Shown here in pieces: positions 45,706-53,848 of a DNA stretch of 64,000 nucleotides. Source of the stretch: Planctomycetota bacterium (GTDB lineage: Bacteria > Planctomycetota > UBA1135); contig QQUA01000006.1 of NCBI GenBank assembly GCA_008501825.1, forward strand, positions 1-64,000, given 5' to 3'. A program made the translations under genes and the position numbers. Numbering within the stretch: position 1 is the first letter of the stretch; each line of letters starts with the position of its first letter. Below the pieces are notes generated by a model. That model ran no database searches, was not told the origin of the DNA, and was given only the letters and a program-made list of their open reading frames with translations.

Positions 45706-46571
45706 TTGACCACAGGTTTGTCGGCTCAAACTCAACTCCCGGTGCACAAGGCGGTCACGCCGAAGCACGCAGGTGTTTACCGGATGGCCTCTGGTGAACT
45801 CGAGCCTTCGACTCCCGGTGATCGAGCCGGCCCGGCAGTCATTTTTAATGCTTCCGAGCTGACCAACTACTACAGCGTTCCCGGCATCGATCAGGAATGG
45901 CTGGATGAAGGACCCTGCTTGACCGCAACAATGGCAACTGGGAGCAATTCAACGGCATGGAGTTCGTTTACTGTTCTACCGAAGCCGACGAAGCCAACAG
46001 CAAACTGTTCGGTTGGTCTTTCATTCCACGGAACGACAACACCGGTCCGTGGTTGAGCAAGGGCGGTACCCAGGCCGCCGGTATCGACAACAGTTTCGTC
46101 TGGTTCGACCAGTTCGGCGCTTTAGTCGGTTGCTTCTGGTTCGGTGGTACCCCATACGCCAACTTTGCCATGAAGTTGTTCGGTGGTGCGGGCAATTGCC
46201 GCATTTATTGGGATTGCGCCGGTCTCAACGACCTGTACTTGATGCCGAGTGCGGGATTCCCGAACTTTACCTGGCATCTCCTGAATCCGAATGCACCTGG
46301 CGTTGGTTCGGATGAGTACTGGCTCCTGATTTCACTCTCAACGAACGAACTCGTTCTACCGAGCGGAACTCTCCTGGTGAACCACTTGCCCCTAGCTGTT
46401 CCTCCGATTCCGTTTGGCCCTGGCAACAGTTCACTGACTTTGGATGTAACCGCAGCATCCGGATTGACCATCTGCACTCAAGCGGTTTGCGTTCCCGCGG
46501 GCTCCGGTCCGCCTGGCGCTGGGAATATCCCTGTCCGCTGGAGCAACGGCGAATGCGATGACATTCCTTAA
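45706..46571 (+). pseudogene. secreted paralogue, array copy 4, decayed
   Basis: Compared with copies 3 and 5, it lacks its ribosome binding site, start codon and most of the signal peptide: the sequence jumps from the shared upstream block straight to TTG-ACC-ACA-GGT. A single base is missing near 45911 (GAAGGACCCTG for GAAGGCACCCTG), which shifts the frame. About 231 nt are also deleted after YCSTEAD (near 45988). From there the frame continues as EANSKLFGWSFIPRNDN to the end. The tail (from KLFGGAGNCRIYWDCAG) is related to copy 5's tail. The remnant is probably not expressed as a normal secreted protein. Confidence 0.75.
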
Positions 46572-46599
46572 ATTGTTGTAGTTGACAGAAGTGGAATGA

Positions 46600-46635
46600 G
46601 AGAAGGAGCCTTCGGGCTCCTTCTCTTCGTTTTCT
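46600..46635 (+). terminator. intrinsic terminator of copy 4
   Basis: GAGAAGGAGCC (46600-46610) and GGCTCCTTCTC (46615-46625) form an 11-bp stem capped by a TTCG tetraloop, then TTCGTTTTCTCTT. Confidence 0.8.
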
Positions 46636-46946
46636 CTTGAGATGCGATCGCTAATCCTAGGAGTTTTGAAAAAAGCAAAAGAAATTGGCTTTCTATCTAA
46701 GTCCTTTATAACCGTGAATAACCAAGCAAGAGGGTAGCTGGAGAGGGCACCCAAAGTCATCTATAAGAAGGCTGGCGCAAAACTCTCCTTGGAACTCGGT
46801 GAATTCCTTGTCACTTTCGATTCTGGCCGTCCCCGAGAGAATCCCCACTGGCAAAGTGCCGGTCCAATCGTCCTTCTCCTGGATTGGCCTCCCAACCCCT
46901 TCGCTCTTTTGAACCACGGAGCATGTTCCCCAACAGGAGAGAACCC
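46636..46946 (+). other. spacer before copy 5 with promoter-like repeat
   Basis: Carries CCTAGGAGTTTTGAAAAAAG (46656-46675). The region just before ATG 46947 (GTTCCCCAACAGGAGAGA) is almost the same as before copy 3. No supported gene. Confidence 0.5.
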
Positions 46947-48083
46947 ATGTCTCGTCTTCTGCTAACCGCAGTGGCTGGTTCCATTTTGGTTACCAGTTTG
47001 TCAGCCCAAACCCAGCTCCCTGTCCACAAGGCAATCACGCCGAAACACGCCGGCATTTACCGGATGGCCACAGGAGAGCTCGAGCCTTCGACTCCGGGCC
47101 AGCGATTCGGTCCTGACGTCATTTTTAATGCCTCTGAATTGACCAACTACTACAGCGTTCCCGGCATCGATCAGGAATGGCTGGATGAAGGTTCCCTACT
47201 CAACCGGAATGCCGGCAACTGGGAACAAATCAACGGGATGGAGTTCGTTTACTGCTCCACCGAAGCCGATGCCACACAAAACAGTGGCACCGTCACCTTC
47301 GCTTTCTACGACGAAACCATCGTCTGCACCGGCCCCACCAACGGCGGAAACTTTGTCTTAGGCGGCTACCTTTGCGCCTACGACATCGTCGGCCTGCCCT
47401 TGGGGGACGCCAACGGTGCCATCCAATGCTGGATCGTTACCGTCGACCTGATGTGCGGATTTGAGTGCCCGCCGTACTTGGCTTCACAAACCTGCAGTAC
47501 CGGCGAATGGATCACTGACCAAGCTAACACCAAGCTGTTCGGATGGTCCTTCATTCCCCGTAACGACAACACCGGTCCGTGGCTGAGCAAGGGCGGTACC
47601 CAAGCGGCCGGCATCGACAATAGCTTCGTCTGGTTCGACCAGTTTGGCGCTTTAGTCGGTTGCTTCTGGTTCGGAGGAACGCCCTGGGCAAACTTCGCCA
47701 TGAAGTTGTTCTCTGGACCCAAAGACTGCCGGATCTACTGGGACTGCGCCGGTCTCAACCAGATGTGCTTAATTCCCACTCCGGGATTCCCGCTCTTCAC
47801 CTGGACCGTTCAAACTCCGGGAAGCAACACGGACTGCTGGCTGCTCATTTCTCTTTCTCCCGGTGAATTGCCCTTGCCGGGTGGAACTCTCCTAATCAAT
47901 CATCTCGCCCTGGCCGTTCCGCCGGTCCTCATGCCCAACGGCACTGTCACGCTTGACGTTTCTGCTGGCTCCGGATTCACGATTTACACCCAAGCCGTGG
48001 AAACGCCTGCCGGCTCAGGACCGCCTAGTGCCAGCAACATTCCTTCCGGCTGCACCAATGGAGAAATGGACGTGATTCAATAG
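46947..48083 (+). CDS. secreted paralogue, array copy 5
   Basis: A 378-residue exported protein (signal MSRLLLTAVAGSILVTSLSAQ). The core matches copies 2 and 3, except for an insertion around ASQTCSTGEWITDQ at about residue 180, which adds a cysteine. The tail (from KLFSGPKDCRIYWDCAGLN) is like that of decayed copy 4, so copies 4 and 5 form a subgroup. ATG 46947 is chosen over the upstream in-frame start because of AGGAGAGA and the signal peptide. Confidence 0.75.
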   Translation: MSRLLLTAVAGSILVTSLSAQTQLPVHKAITPKHAGIYRMATGELEPSTPGQRFGPDVIFNASELTNYYSVPGIDQEWLDEGSLLNRNAGNWEQINGMEFVYCSTEADATQNSGTVTFAFYDETIVCTGPTNGGNFVLGGYLCAYDIVGLPLGDANGAIQCWIVTVDLMCGFECPPYLASQTCSTGEWITDQANTKLFGWSFIPRNDNTGPWLSKGGTQAAGIDNSFVWFDQFGALVGCFWFGGTPWANFAMKLFSGPKDCRIYWDCAGLNQMCLIPTPGFPLFTWTVQTPGSNTDCWLLISLSPGELPLPGGTLLINHLALAVPPVLMPNGTVTLDVSAGSGFTIYTQAVETPAGSGPPSASNIPSGCTNGEMDVIQ

Positions 48084-48115
48084 TCAGGAAGCCTCTGACT
48101 GAAGTCGGAGTGACC

Positions 48116-48150
48116 GAGAAGGAGCCCTTCGAGGCTCCTTCTCCTATTTC
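48116..48150 (+). terminator. intrinsic terminator of copy 5
   Basis: GAGAAGGAGCC (48116-48126) pairs with GGCTCCTTCTC (48133-48143), nearly the same hairpin as after copy 4, followed by CTATTTCC. Confidence 0.75.
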
Positions 48151-48444
48151 CTAATCGAAGGTATCTTGAAAAAAATTCCTGCTAGGAAATGGAGCATTGG
48201 CTGCGGCAACTTTCATTTCTATAAGAAGAAAGGCAATATCAAAGAGATTCGATTGCTCGTTTCAAAACTAGAAGTTCGCATTTCTTGACTTGATGGACAA
48301 CTCCCGATCTAAGAAATTTCACTTTGAAGCTATCTAGGAATCCCCCCCTTCGGTACAAGCCGGATCGCAAACGTCCAGTCCCAGATCGCTCTCCCCCCCC
48401 GCTCTTCCATCCACGAAGAGCCAACCCCAGCATGGAGAGATTGG
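48151..48444 (+). other. spacer before copy 6 with promoter-like repeat
   Basis: CGAAGGTATCTTGAAAAAAA (48156-48175), a weaker version of the repeated block, is followed by TCCTGCTAGGAA. GGAGAG lies before ATG 48445. No supported gene; a short minus-strand frame here is not convincing. Confidence 0.45.
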
Positions 48445-49569
48445 ATGTTGCGTTTCTTGATCATCGCCTTGACAGGCTCATCTTTTGCAACAGGATTAGT
48501 TGCCCAAACCCAACTTCCCGTACAAAAGGCAGTCACCCCAAAACACGCCGGAATTTATCGGATGGCTAGCGGGGAGTTGGAACCTGCCGGCATGAGCGAG
48601 CGGTCGGGCCCGACCGTGGTCATTTTCAATGCCAGTGAATTGGGCAATTACTATGCTTCCCCCGGTACCTTTGGTGCCAACGAGGAATGGGTCGATGAAG
48701 GCTCTCTCCTGGATCGCAACAACGGCAATTGGGAGCAAATGAACAAATTCGATTTCACCTATTGCTCGGAGGAACCGGATCCTACTCAAAACAGTGGCAC
48801 CATTACCATTGCCTTTTACGAGGACACCGTCGTTTGTTCCGGCCCGAGCAATGGAGGAAGCGCAGCCTGCGGGGGTTATCTATGTGCCTATGACATAACT
48901 GATCTTCCTCTTGGAACTCCCTTAGGGATCAAGCAGTGTTGGTTTGTGGAGGTCGATTTGCGCTGCGGATTTGAGTGTCCGCCAGATCTAAGCTTCGACT
49001 GGGGAACGGACTATGCCAACTTAAAGCTGTTCGGATGGTCCTTCGTTCCAAGGAACAACAACACCGGCCCTCATTTAAGCAAGGGAGGGACTCAATCCGC
49101 AGGCATCGACAACAGTCTTGTTTGGATCGACTCCAATTGTACGGTCACGGGATGTCATGACTTTGGAGGAACTCCCTATGCCCAATTCGCCATGAAAATG
49201 TATGGCAATGACCCAAACATACGTCACTACAATGCCAAAAATCCGGGAAGTTGTGATGATTATTGTCTGACCATGGAAGATGCACCAGCGGGGCAACATA
49301 AATTCGAAATTTTTGACAGTGCCAGCAACTCTACGGATGGATGGTTAATGGTTTCACTTGGTTCTGCGGAGCAACCAGTGAGCTGCGGTCATCTTCTTAT
49401 TGCCCTCCCAATTCTCCCTCCTACTCCGATTTACTTACCTGCTGGCGGAATGACGACATTCGTTCCCCCAGGAACCTTCTATCTTCAAGGAGCATCCACG
49501 CCAACCGGCGGCCCTCCCCACTCCGGAAACCTTCCCGACCACTGGACCAATGGGATAGTGAAGTATTAA
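48445..49569 (+). CDS. secreted paralogue, array copy 6 (most diverged)
   Basis: A 374-residue exported protein (signal MLRFLIIALTGSSFATGLVAQ). Core motifs are changed: YYASPGTFGANEEWVDEG instead of the copy 1-5 form, GGSAACGGYLCAYDITDLPLG, and VWIDSNCTVTGCHDFGG in place of VWFDQFGALVGCFW. Shared cysteines remain and extra ones appear. The tail is unique. It seems the oldest duplicate or is under different selection. It ends the array. Confidence 0.75.
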   Translation: MLRFLIIALTGSSFATGLVAQTQLPVQKAVTPKHAGIYRMASGELEPAGMSERSGPTVVIFNASELGNYYASPGTFGANEEWVDEGSLLDRNNGNWEQMNKFDFTYCSEEPDPTQNSGTITIAFYEDTVVCSGPSNGGSAACGGYLCAYDITDLPLGTPLGIKQCWFVEVDLRCGFECPPDLSFDWGTDYANLKLFGWSFVPRNNNTGPHLSKGGTQSAGIDNSLVWIDSNCTVTGCHDFGGTPYAQFAMKMYGNDPNIRHYNAKNPGSCDDYCLTMEDAPAGQHKFEIFDSASNSTDGWLMVSLGSAEQPVSCGHLLIALPILPPTPIYLPAGGMTTFVPPGTFYLQGASTPTGGPPHSGNLPDHWTNGIVKY

Positions 49570-49599
49570 ATCTATCCCCGATGGACGGTCCAAAATCCG

Positions 49600-49625
49600 A
49601 GCCCCTTCACTCCGGCGGAGGGGCT
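49600..49625. terminator. hairpin between copy 6 and the convergent permease
   Basis: AGCCCCT (49600-49606) and AGGGGCT (49619-49625) pair across a GC-rich loop. No long T run on either side, so it is a weak, possibly bidirectional terminator for two convergent genes. Confidence 0.5.
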
Positions 49626-49629
49626 TGAT

Positions 49630-51432
49630 CTACAAAGTACCCAACATCACCACGGCCACCAGGATGACGACCAAGCTCATGCCGCTGCCGACCAACAAGA
49701 AATCCTTGGTGCGATAGCCGCCGGGCACGACCACCATCAGATTGCACTGGTGAGCAAAGGGAACCAGGAAAGCGCAAGAGCAGCCGTAGGCCACCGCCAG
49801 TAAAGCGTTTTCAGGAGGCAGGCCGATGGTTTCGGCCGCCTTCCAGGCCACCGGTGAAAGAATGACCGCCGCTGCGGCATTGGAAGAAGTGATGCTCACC
49901 AAAGCCGCCAAGCCGAATAAGGCCGACAAGACTCCCGATGCCCCGAGATCAGCGGCGGCACCTACCAAACCGGAAGCCGCCAAATCGGCGACTCCGTGTT
50001 GCTCCAGAGCCATGCCCAAGGGCAAGGTGCCGACGATCAAAGCCAGGACCTTCCATTCCAAGAAGCGGCCGACTTGGTTCAGGCTGACGCATCCGGTTCC
50101 CGCCATCAACAAGGCCCCGGCCAAAGCACTCATGGCCAACGGCGCCAAGCCCAAAAGGGGCGGCAGCATGGCCACCAACAGCCAAAGCACGGCCAACGGC
50201 GCCTTACTCACGTCGCGCACGTCACCGGGCTCAGCCAAGACGATGAAATCGTTTCCCCCGATCAAAGTCCGCACGTGACTTAATTCTCCGGCCACCAATA
50301 AGGCGTCTCCGACCTCCAATTCCATGTCGGCCACCCCTTGGCGCCGGGCGCGGCCATCGCGCCAAATGGAAAGCACGCTAAGTCCATGAGCCCCGCGAAA
50401 ATCCAATTCCTTCAGGGTTTTCCCGCAAACGCTGGACCGGGGAGAAACGCTGATTTCAGCCAAAGCGACACCATGGTCCAACACCCGGTCCACGTGATGC
50501 TTGCCGGCCAAACCGATGCGAGTTTCCTCCTCTTCGGCCAAAGTCCAAATGGCCTCATCCTCGCCCTCCAAATAAAGGTCGTCGCCCCTTTCCATGCGGT
50601 AATTCGGCCGCGGTGCCAGCCAGCGGGTACCCATCCCCGAAGGATGGCCGACCAAAACCACCGTCACTCCATAGCGCCGACCCAATTCTGCTTCGGACAA
50701 AGATTTACCAAGCAGCTTGGACGCCTTTCCAATTCGAATTCGAATCAAGTTGTTGGCCATTTGATAGTCCTTTACCAACTGTTCGGAAAAGTGAAGCGGA
50801 TCCCGCTGGCCGTCACTGCCGTTGGGCAAACCGTGGCGTCCCAAAACCACCATGTACAAAATGCCGAACAATACGATCGGAAGACCGACCAGGGCGAAGT
50901 CGAACATGCCGAATCCCTCGCCCTGGCGTTGAGCCAGATAATCGGAGACCAGCAGGTTCGGGGCCGTTCCGATCAAGGTGAGGTTGCCTCCCAAAATGGC
51001 GGCGAAGCCCATCGGCATCAGCAACCGGGAGGAGGGCACCCTGGCCCGGCGACTCAGGGCCAGTACCGCCGGCAGCAAAACCGCCACCGTGGCCGCGTTG
51101 CTCATGAAGGCGGACAAAACCGCGATGGCCAGACTGATCACGATCAGGAGGCGGGTCTCGCTGGTACCTCCCAAACGCCGGACCGCTCGGGCAATGAGGT
51201 CGGCTACGCCACTCTCCTGCAAACCGGCCCCAAGAACGAAAACCGATGCGATGGCCAATACCGCGTGATTTCCGAAGCCCTGAAGGGCTTCCGCCGGGTC
51301 GGTCAGGGTTCCAGTCAGGAATAAGGCCACCGGAATCCCGAGGGCGGTGAGCTCCAGGGGAAGCCAGCGGGTCAAAAACAAGACCGCCGCCACCACCAGG
51401 ATGGCGAGGGCAACCCAACCGTGAACGTCCAC
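49630..51432 (-). CDS. SLC13/DASS-family permease with central RCK-C domains
   Basis: A 600-residue inner-membrane transporter. The first half has membrane helices with FGNHAVLAIASVFVLGAGL, AFMSNAATVAVLLPA and GGNLTLIGTAPNLLVSDYL, the helical hairpin motif of this family. A soluble middle part (about 215-395) holds two RCK_C/TrkA-C-like domains (YGVTVVLVGHPSG to DDLYLEGE, and SVCGKTLKELDFRGAHG to GDALLVAG). The second membrane half ends ITSSNAAAAVILSPVAWKA. Such proteins move sulfate, dicarboxylates or other anions with sodium. Substrate cannot be decided. Confidence 0.88.
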   Translation of the reverse strand: MDVHGWVALAILVVAAVLFLTRWLPLELTALGIPVALFLTGTLTDPAEALQGFGNHAVLAIASVFVLGAGLQESGVADLIARAVRRLGGTSETRLLIVISLAIAVLSAFMSNAATVAVLLPAVLALSRRARVPSSRLLMPMGFAAILGGNLTLIGTAPNLLVSDYLAQRQGEGFGMFDFALVGLPIVLFGILYMVVLGRHGLPNGSDGQRDPLHFSEQLVKDYQMANNLIRIRIGKASKLLGKSLSEAELGRRYGVTVVLVGHPSGMGTRWLAPRPNYRMERGDDLYLEGEDEAIWTLAEEEETRIGLAGKHHVDRVLDHGVALAEISVSPRSSVCGKTLKELDFRGAHGLSVLSIWRDGRARRQGVADMELEVGDALLVAGELSHVRTLIGGNDFIVLAEPGDVRDVSKAPLAVLWLLVAMLPPLLGLAPLAMSALAGALLMAGTGCVSLNQVGRFLEWKVLALIVGTLPLGMALEQHGVADLAASGLVGAAADLGASGVLSALFGLAALVSITSSNAAAAVILSPVAWKAAETIGLPPENALLAVAYGCSCAFLVPFAHQCNLMVVVPGGYRTKDFLLVGSGMSLVVILVAVVMLGTL

Positions 51433-51754
51433 CGCCCCAGGCTAGCTGCCGCCTCTGAAAAATCTGCTATTTGCAAATTTTTTTGGCGGATGACCGGCGG
51501 TCTCCCCGTTCCCCCTTACAACTCCGGCTTCGGAATCATGGTGCTCGGCATCGCACATCTTGATTTCGGAGTTTTTCTTGCCAGGCCCTCTCTCCCGCCC
51601 TTTGGGAGTTGAGGGTCTTTTTTTGTGATGTTTAACCGGAATTTCATTTTCCGCCCTCCCCCAACCTCCAAGCCTATTTAGGCCGACGGTCCGCCTGGCC
51701 GATGCTGCTGGTGAAGGTTGATTGACCGTTGCCTTCCACGCGGCCAGCAATCCA
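51433..51754 (+). ncRNA. orphan terminator with alternative hairpin, possible leader or sRNA
   Basis: Between the minus-strand permease and the plus-strand SseB-like gene lies a plus-strand terminator: CCCTC and CTCCC (51586-51596) pair with GGGAG and GAGGG (51604-51615), followed by TCTTTTTTT. No plus-strand gene precedes it. Before it, TCCGgcttCGGA (51523-51534) competes with a longer pairing of AACTCCG (51520-51526) with CGGAGTT (51567-51573). This could be a short untranslated RNA or an attenuator for the next gene. I found no match to a known riboswitch. Confidence 0.4.
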
Positions 51755-53848
51755 ATGTCCGATTTTTCCTGGACGAATCCGCTGGAGGTTTTGGCCAAAG
51801 TCCGATCCGGCCAAGTTTCTCCACGAGAAGGGGCCCGGTTTTGCCGGGACCTTCCTGCGTTGCATCTGCTTTTCCACCCGGAAGACGTGCTGCAACTCCT
51901 TGAGGAGGAAGATCGAAAGCTACAAGGAGGTCAACTCCGGTCCACCCAGGAGGAAGATCCAGAGGCCGGGCCTGTCTCCGGCTTGCGGCTCTGGGGTTAT
52001 CGCAACCCGAGGGGGGAATTCTTCCCGGGGGTTTTCACCCTGGAAGAGCCCCTGCGCCGCCAAGCTAACCAGCTCGGACTGAGGAAAGGGGCGCCGCTAT
52101 TCCATGCTGCCGAGCGGCCATGGCAGGCCGGCTTGCGCCACTTCCTTCGCCAAGAAGTCGCCGGCATGGTTCTGAACCCGGGAAGCCCGGCGGCTCAAAT
52201 CCTCGAAATCGCCGACCTCCAGGCCATTTTCGCCCTCCTGGCCCTCGACGACTTGGCCGCCGCCAAAGGATGGTGGGCGATCGGCCAGGACGGCAGCTTC
52301 GCTCTGAAAACCGGCCCCCTGAACCGAGTCGAAGCCCTGATTTTCGAAGATCGGCAGGCATCGCGGGAAGCCTTGCCCATGCTGCGGGAGTTCCTTGGAC
52401 TAGAAGAAGTCCTGGAAGTTCAACCGGCGGCCTTTTTGCGGTTCTTGCGCCGAGCCGGGGTGGACGCCCTGAAGGTGAATCCTACTCTTGGGGATGAAAG
52501 GGTTTACGAAGGGCTTTCGCTATCGGAACTGGGCCGCCTGTGCGACCACCATGAAGCGCAACGAAACCCGGATCACCCCTTGGTGCAAATGGCGGAGGCG
52601 CCTCACCCGCCGCCGAAGCCGTTGCCCCGGTTTTCCGACCGGGAAGCTCGCAGCCACCTCCACGATCTGAAGAATCAGAACCTGGAAGCGGCCGTGTTCC
52701 TGCGCCGATGGGCGGAGGAGGTCCCGGTCTACGTCGGCCGCCGACCTCGGGGCGTGGACGGCCTAAGCTGGCCGGCGAAAAACAATAGCCCCAGCGGCGG
52801 CGATCGGGCAGTTTGGTTCACTTCCTTGGTCCGGGCGCGGGCATGCCAGAGCTCCGACAAGAAGACCAGCGGAACCTGGGTTCGGCTTCTTGGCCGAGAC
52901 GCCGCTCGCTGGGCCTGGTCTTCCCCGGAGCCAAGTCGTTTCATTCAAATCGATCCGGGAGAAAGCCATGGGGTGGATTTGGCCTTCCCGGATTTGGCCA
53001 AAATCCTTTTTCCGCTACAGCGGTTGCCGAACACCTTGGACCGGGCTGCCACCCTGCCCGCCCAGACCTTGGGCTGGCCACCGGAAGCGGACCCCTTCGA
53101 TCCGGCTTGTTTGAAGACCTTGCTGGCTTTGCAGGACGCCATTTTGGCTCCGGCTCCAGCCTGGGAAGGTTGCCGGGTCCATCGCAACGGTCTGAAATGG
53201 CTGCCCGCCTTTACCAGCCAGGGTCACTGGCAGGAGTACCGGGGCATCGGCGGCTTGGCGGTGCCGGCGCAAAATGGCTTCGCCTTCCCCTATTGGCTGG
53301 AGCAAGGCCTGCGCCTGGGCGGCGTCCTGTTAAATCCCGGTAGCCCTCATCCTCTGGCCTTGGAGGGTAGAACCTTGGTGTTGTTGGATCTCTGGCAGCG
53401 GCAAGGCCGACAGCCGACCGCGGCGGAATGGATCGAAGTCTTGGGCCAGCACTTGCAGGCCGGGTTATGTGATGCGGAAAAGGCGGGAGAATTGGCTGCG
53501 GAAATCCCCCATTGGGTCGCTTTGCGAAGAACCCACTTTCCCGGCGAAGATTGGGCCCGTATCCGGCCCGGCGGCCGTCTTGTACTTTTCACCACCGAAG
53601 GCAAGGCCACCGCGTGGCTCCGGCGTCAACGCAAGGAAGGGCACGCCTTTCCGGAACATAGTCCAGTGCGCATTTGGTCCCGCTGGGCCAGCAGCGCCTT
53701 CGATTTGCCGGCGGCCAAGTTGGGGGCTCACCTCAATCCGCCTGGAGGATTGGTATTAAATGTCCGCGCCATGGAAGCCGCCCGCCGCATGTTGAACTTG
53801 CGATTGACTCCTCGCATTCCGGCTTTCACCGGAACTCAAGACGGCTGA
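51755..53848 (+). CDS. large SseB-like protein of unknown function
   Basis: A 697-residue soluble protein with two regions resembling the SseB N-terminal domain: GMVLNPGSPAAQIL (about residue 142) and GVLLNPGSPHPLALEGRTLVL (about 522). SseB was named from Salmonella; this domain is present in diverse uncharacterised proteins. The protein has no signal peptide or membrane helix. ATG 51755 is chosen over an upstream in-frame start at 51722. The C-terminus overlaps the beta-galactosidase gene on the other strand by 13 bp. Function unknown, and the SseB relation is moderate. Confidence 0.6.
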   Translation: MSDFSWTNPLEVLAKVRSGQVSPREGARFCRDLPALHLLFHPEDVLQLLEEEDRKLQGGQLRSTQEEDPEAGPVSGLRLWGYRNPRGEFFPGVFTLEEPLRRQANQLGLRKGAPLFHAAERPWQAGLRHFLRQEVAGMVLNPGSPAAQILEIADLQAIFALLALDDLAAAKGWWAIGQDGSFALKTGPLNRVEALIFEDRQASREALPMLREFLGLEEVLEVQPAAFLRFLRRAGVDALKVNPTLGDERVYEGLSLSELGRLCDHHEAQRNPDHPLVQMAEAPHPPPKPLPRFSDREARSHLHDLKNQNLEAAVFLRRWAEEVPVYVGRRPRGVDGLSWPAKNNSPSGGDRAVWFTSLVRARACQSSDKKTSGTWVRLLGRDAARWAWSSPEPSRFIQIDPGESHGVDLAFPDLAKILFPLQRLPNTLDRAATLPAQTLGWPPEADPFDPACLKTLLALQDAILAPAPAWEGCRVHRNGLKWLPAFTSQGHWQEYRGIGGLAVPAQNGFAFPYWLEQGLRLGGVLLNPGSPHPLALEGRTLVLLDLWQRQGRQPTAAEWIEVLGQHLQAGLCDAEKAGELAAEIPHWVALRRTHFPGEDWARIRPGGRLVLFTTEGKATAWLRRQRKEGHAFPEHSPVRIWSRWASSAFDLPAAKLGAHLNPPGGLVLNVRAMEAARRMLNLRLTPRIPAFTGTQDG

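Noticed and set aside
50338..51324. 328-residue plus-strand frame opposite the SLC13 permease
   Set aside because: Gln/His-rich shadow of a membrane-protein gene, with no similarity.
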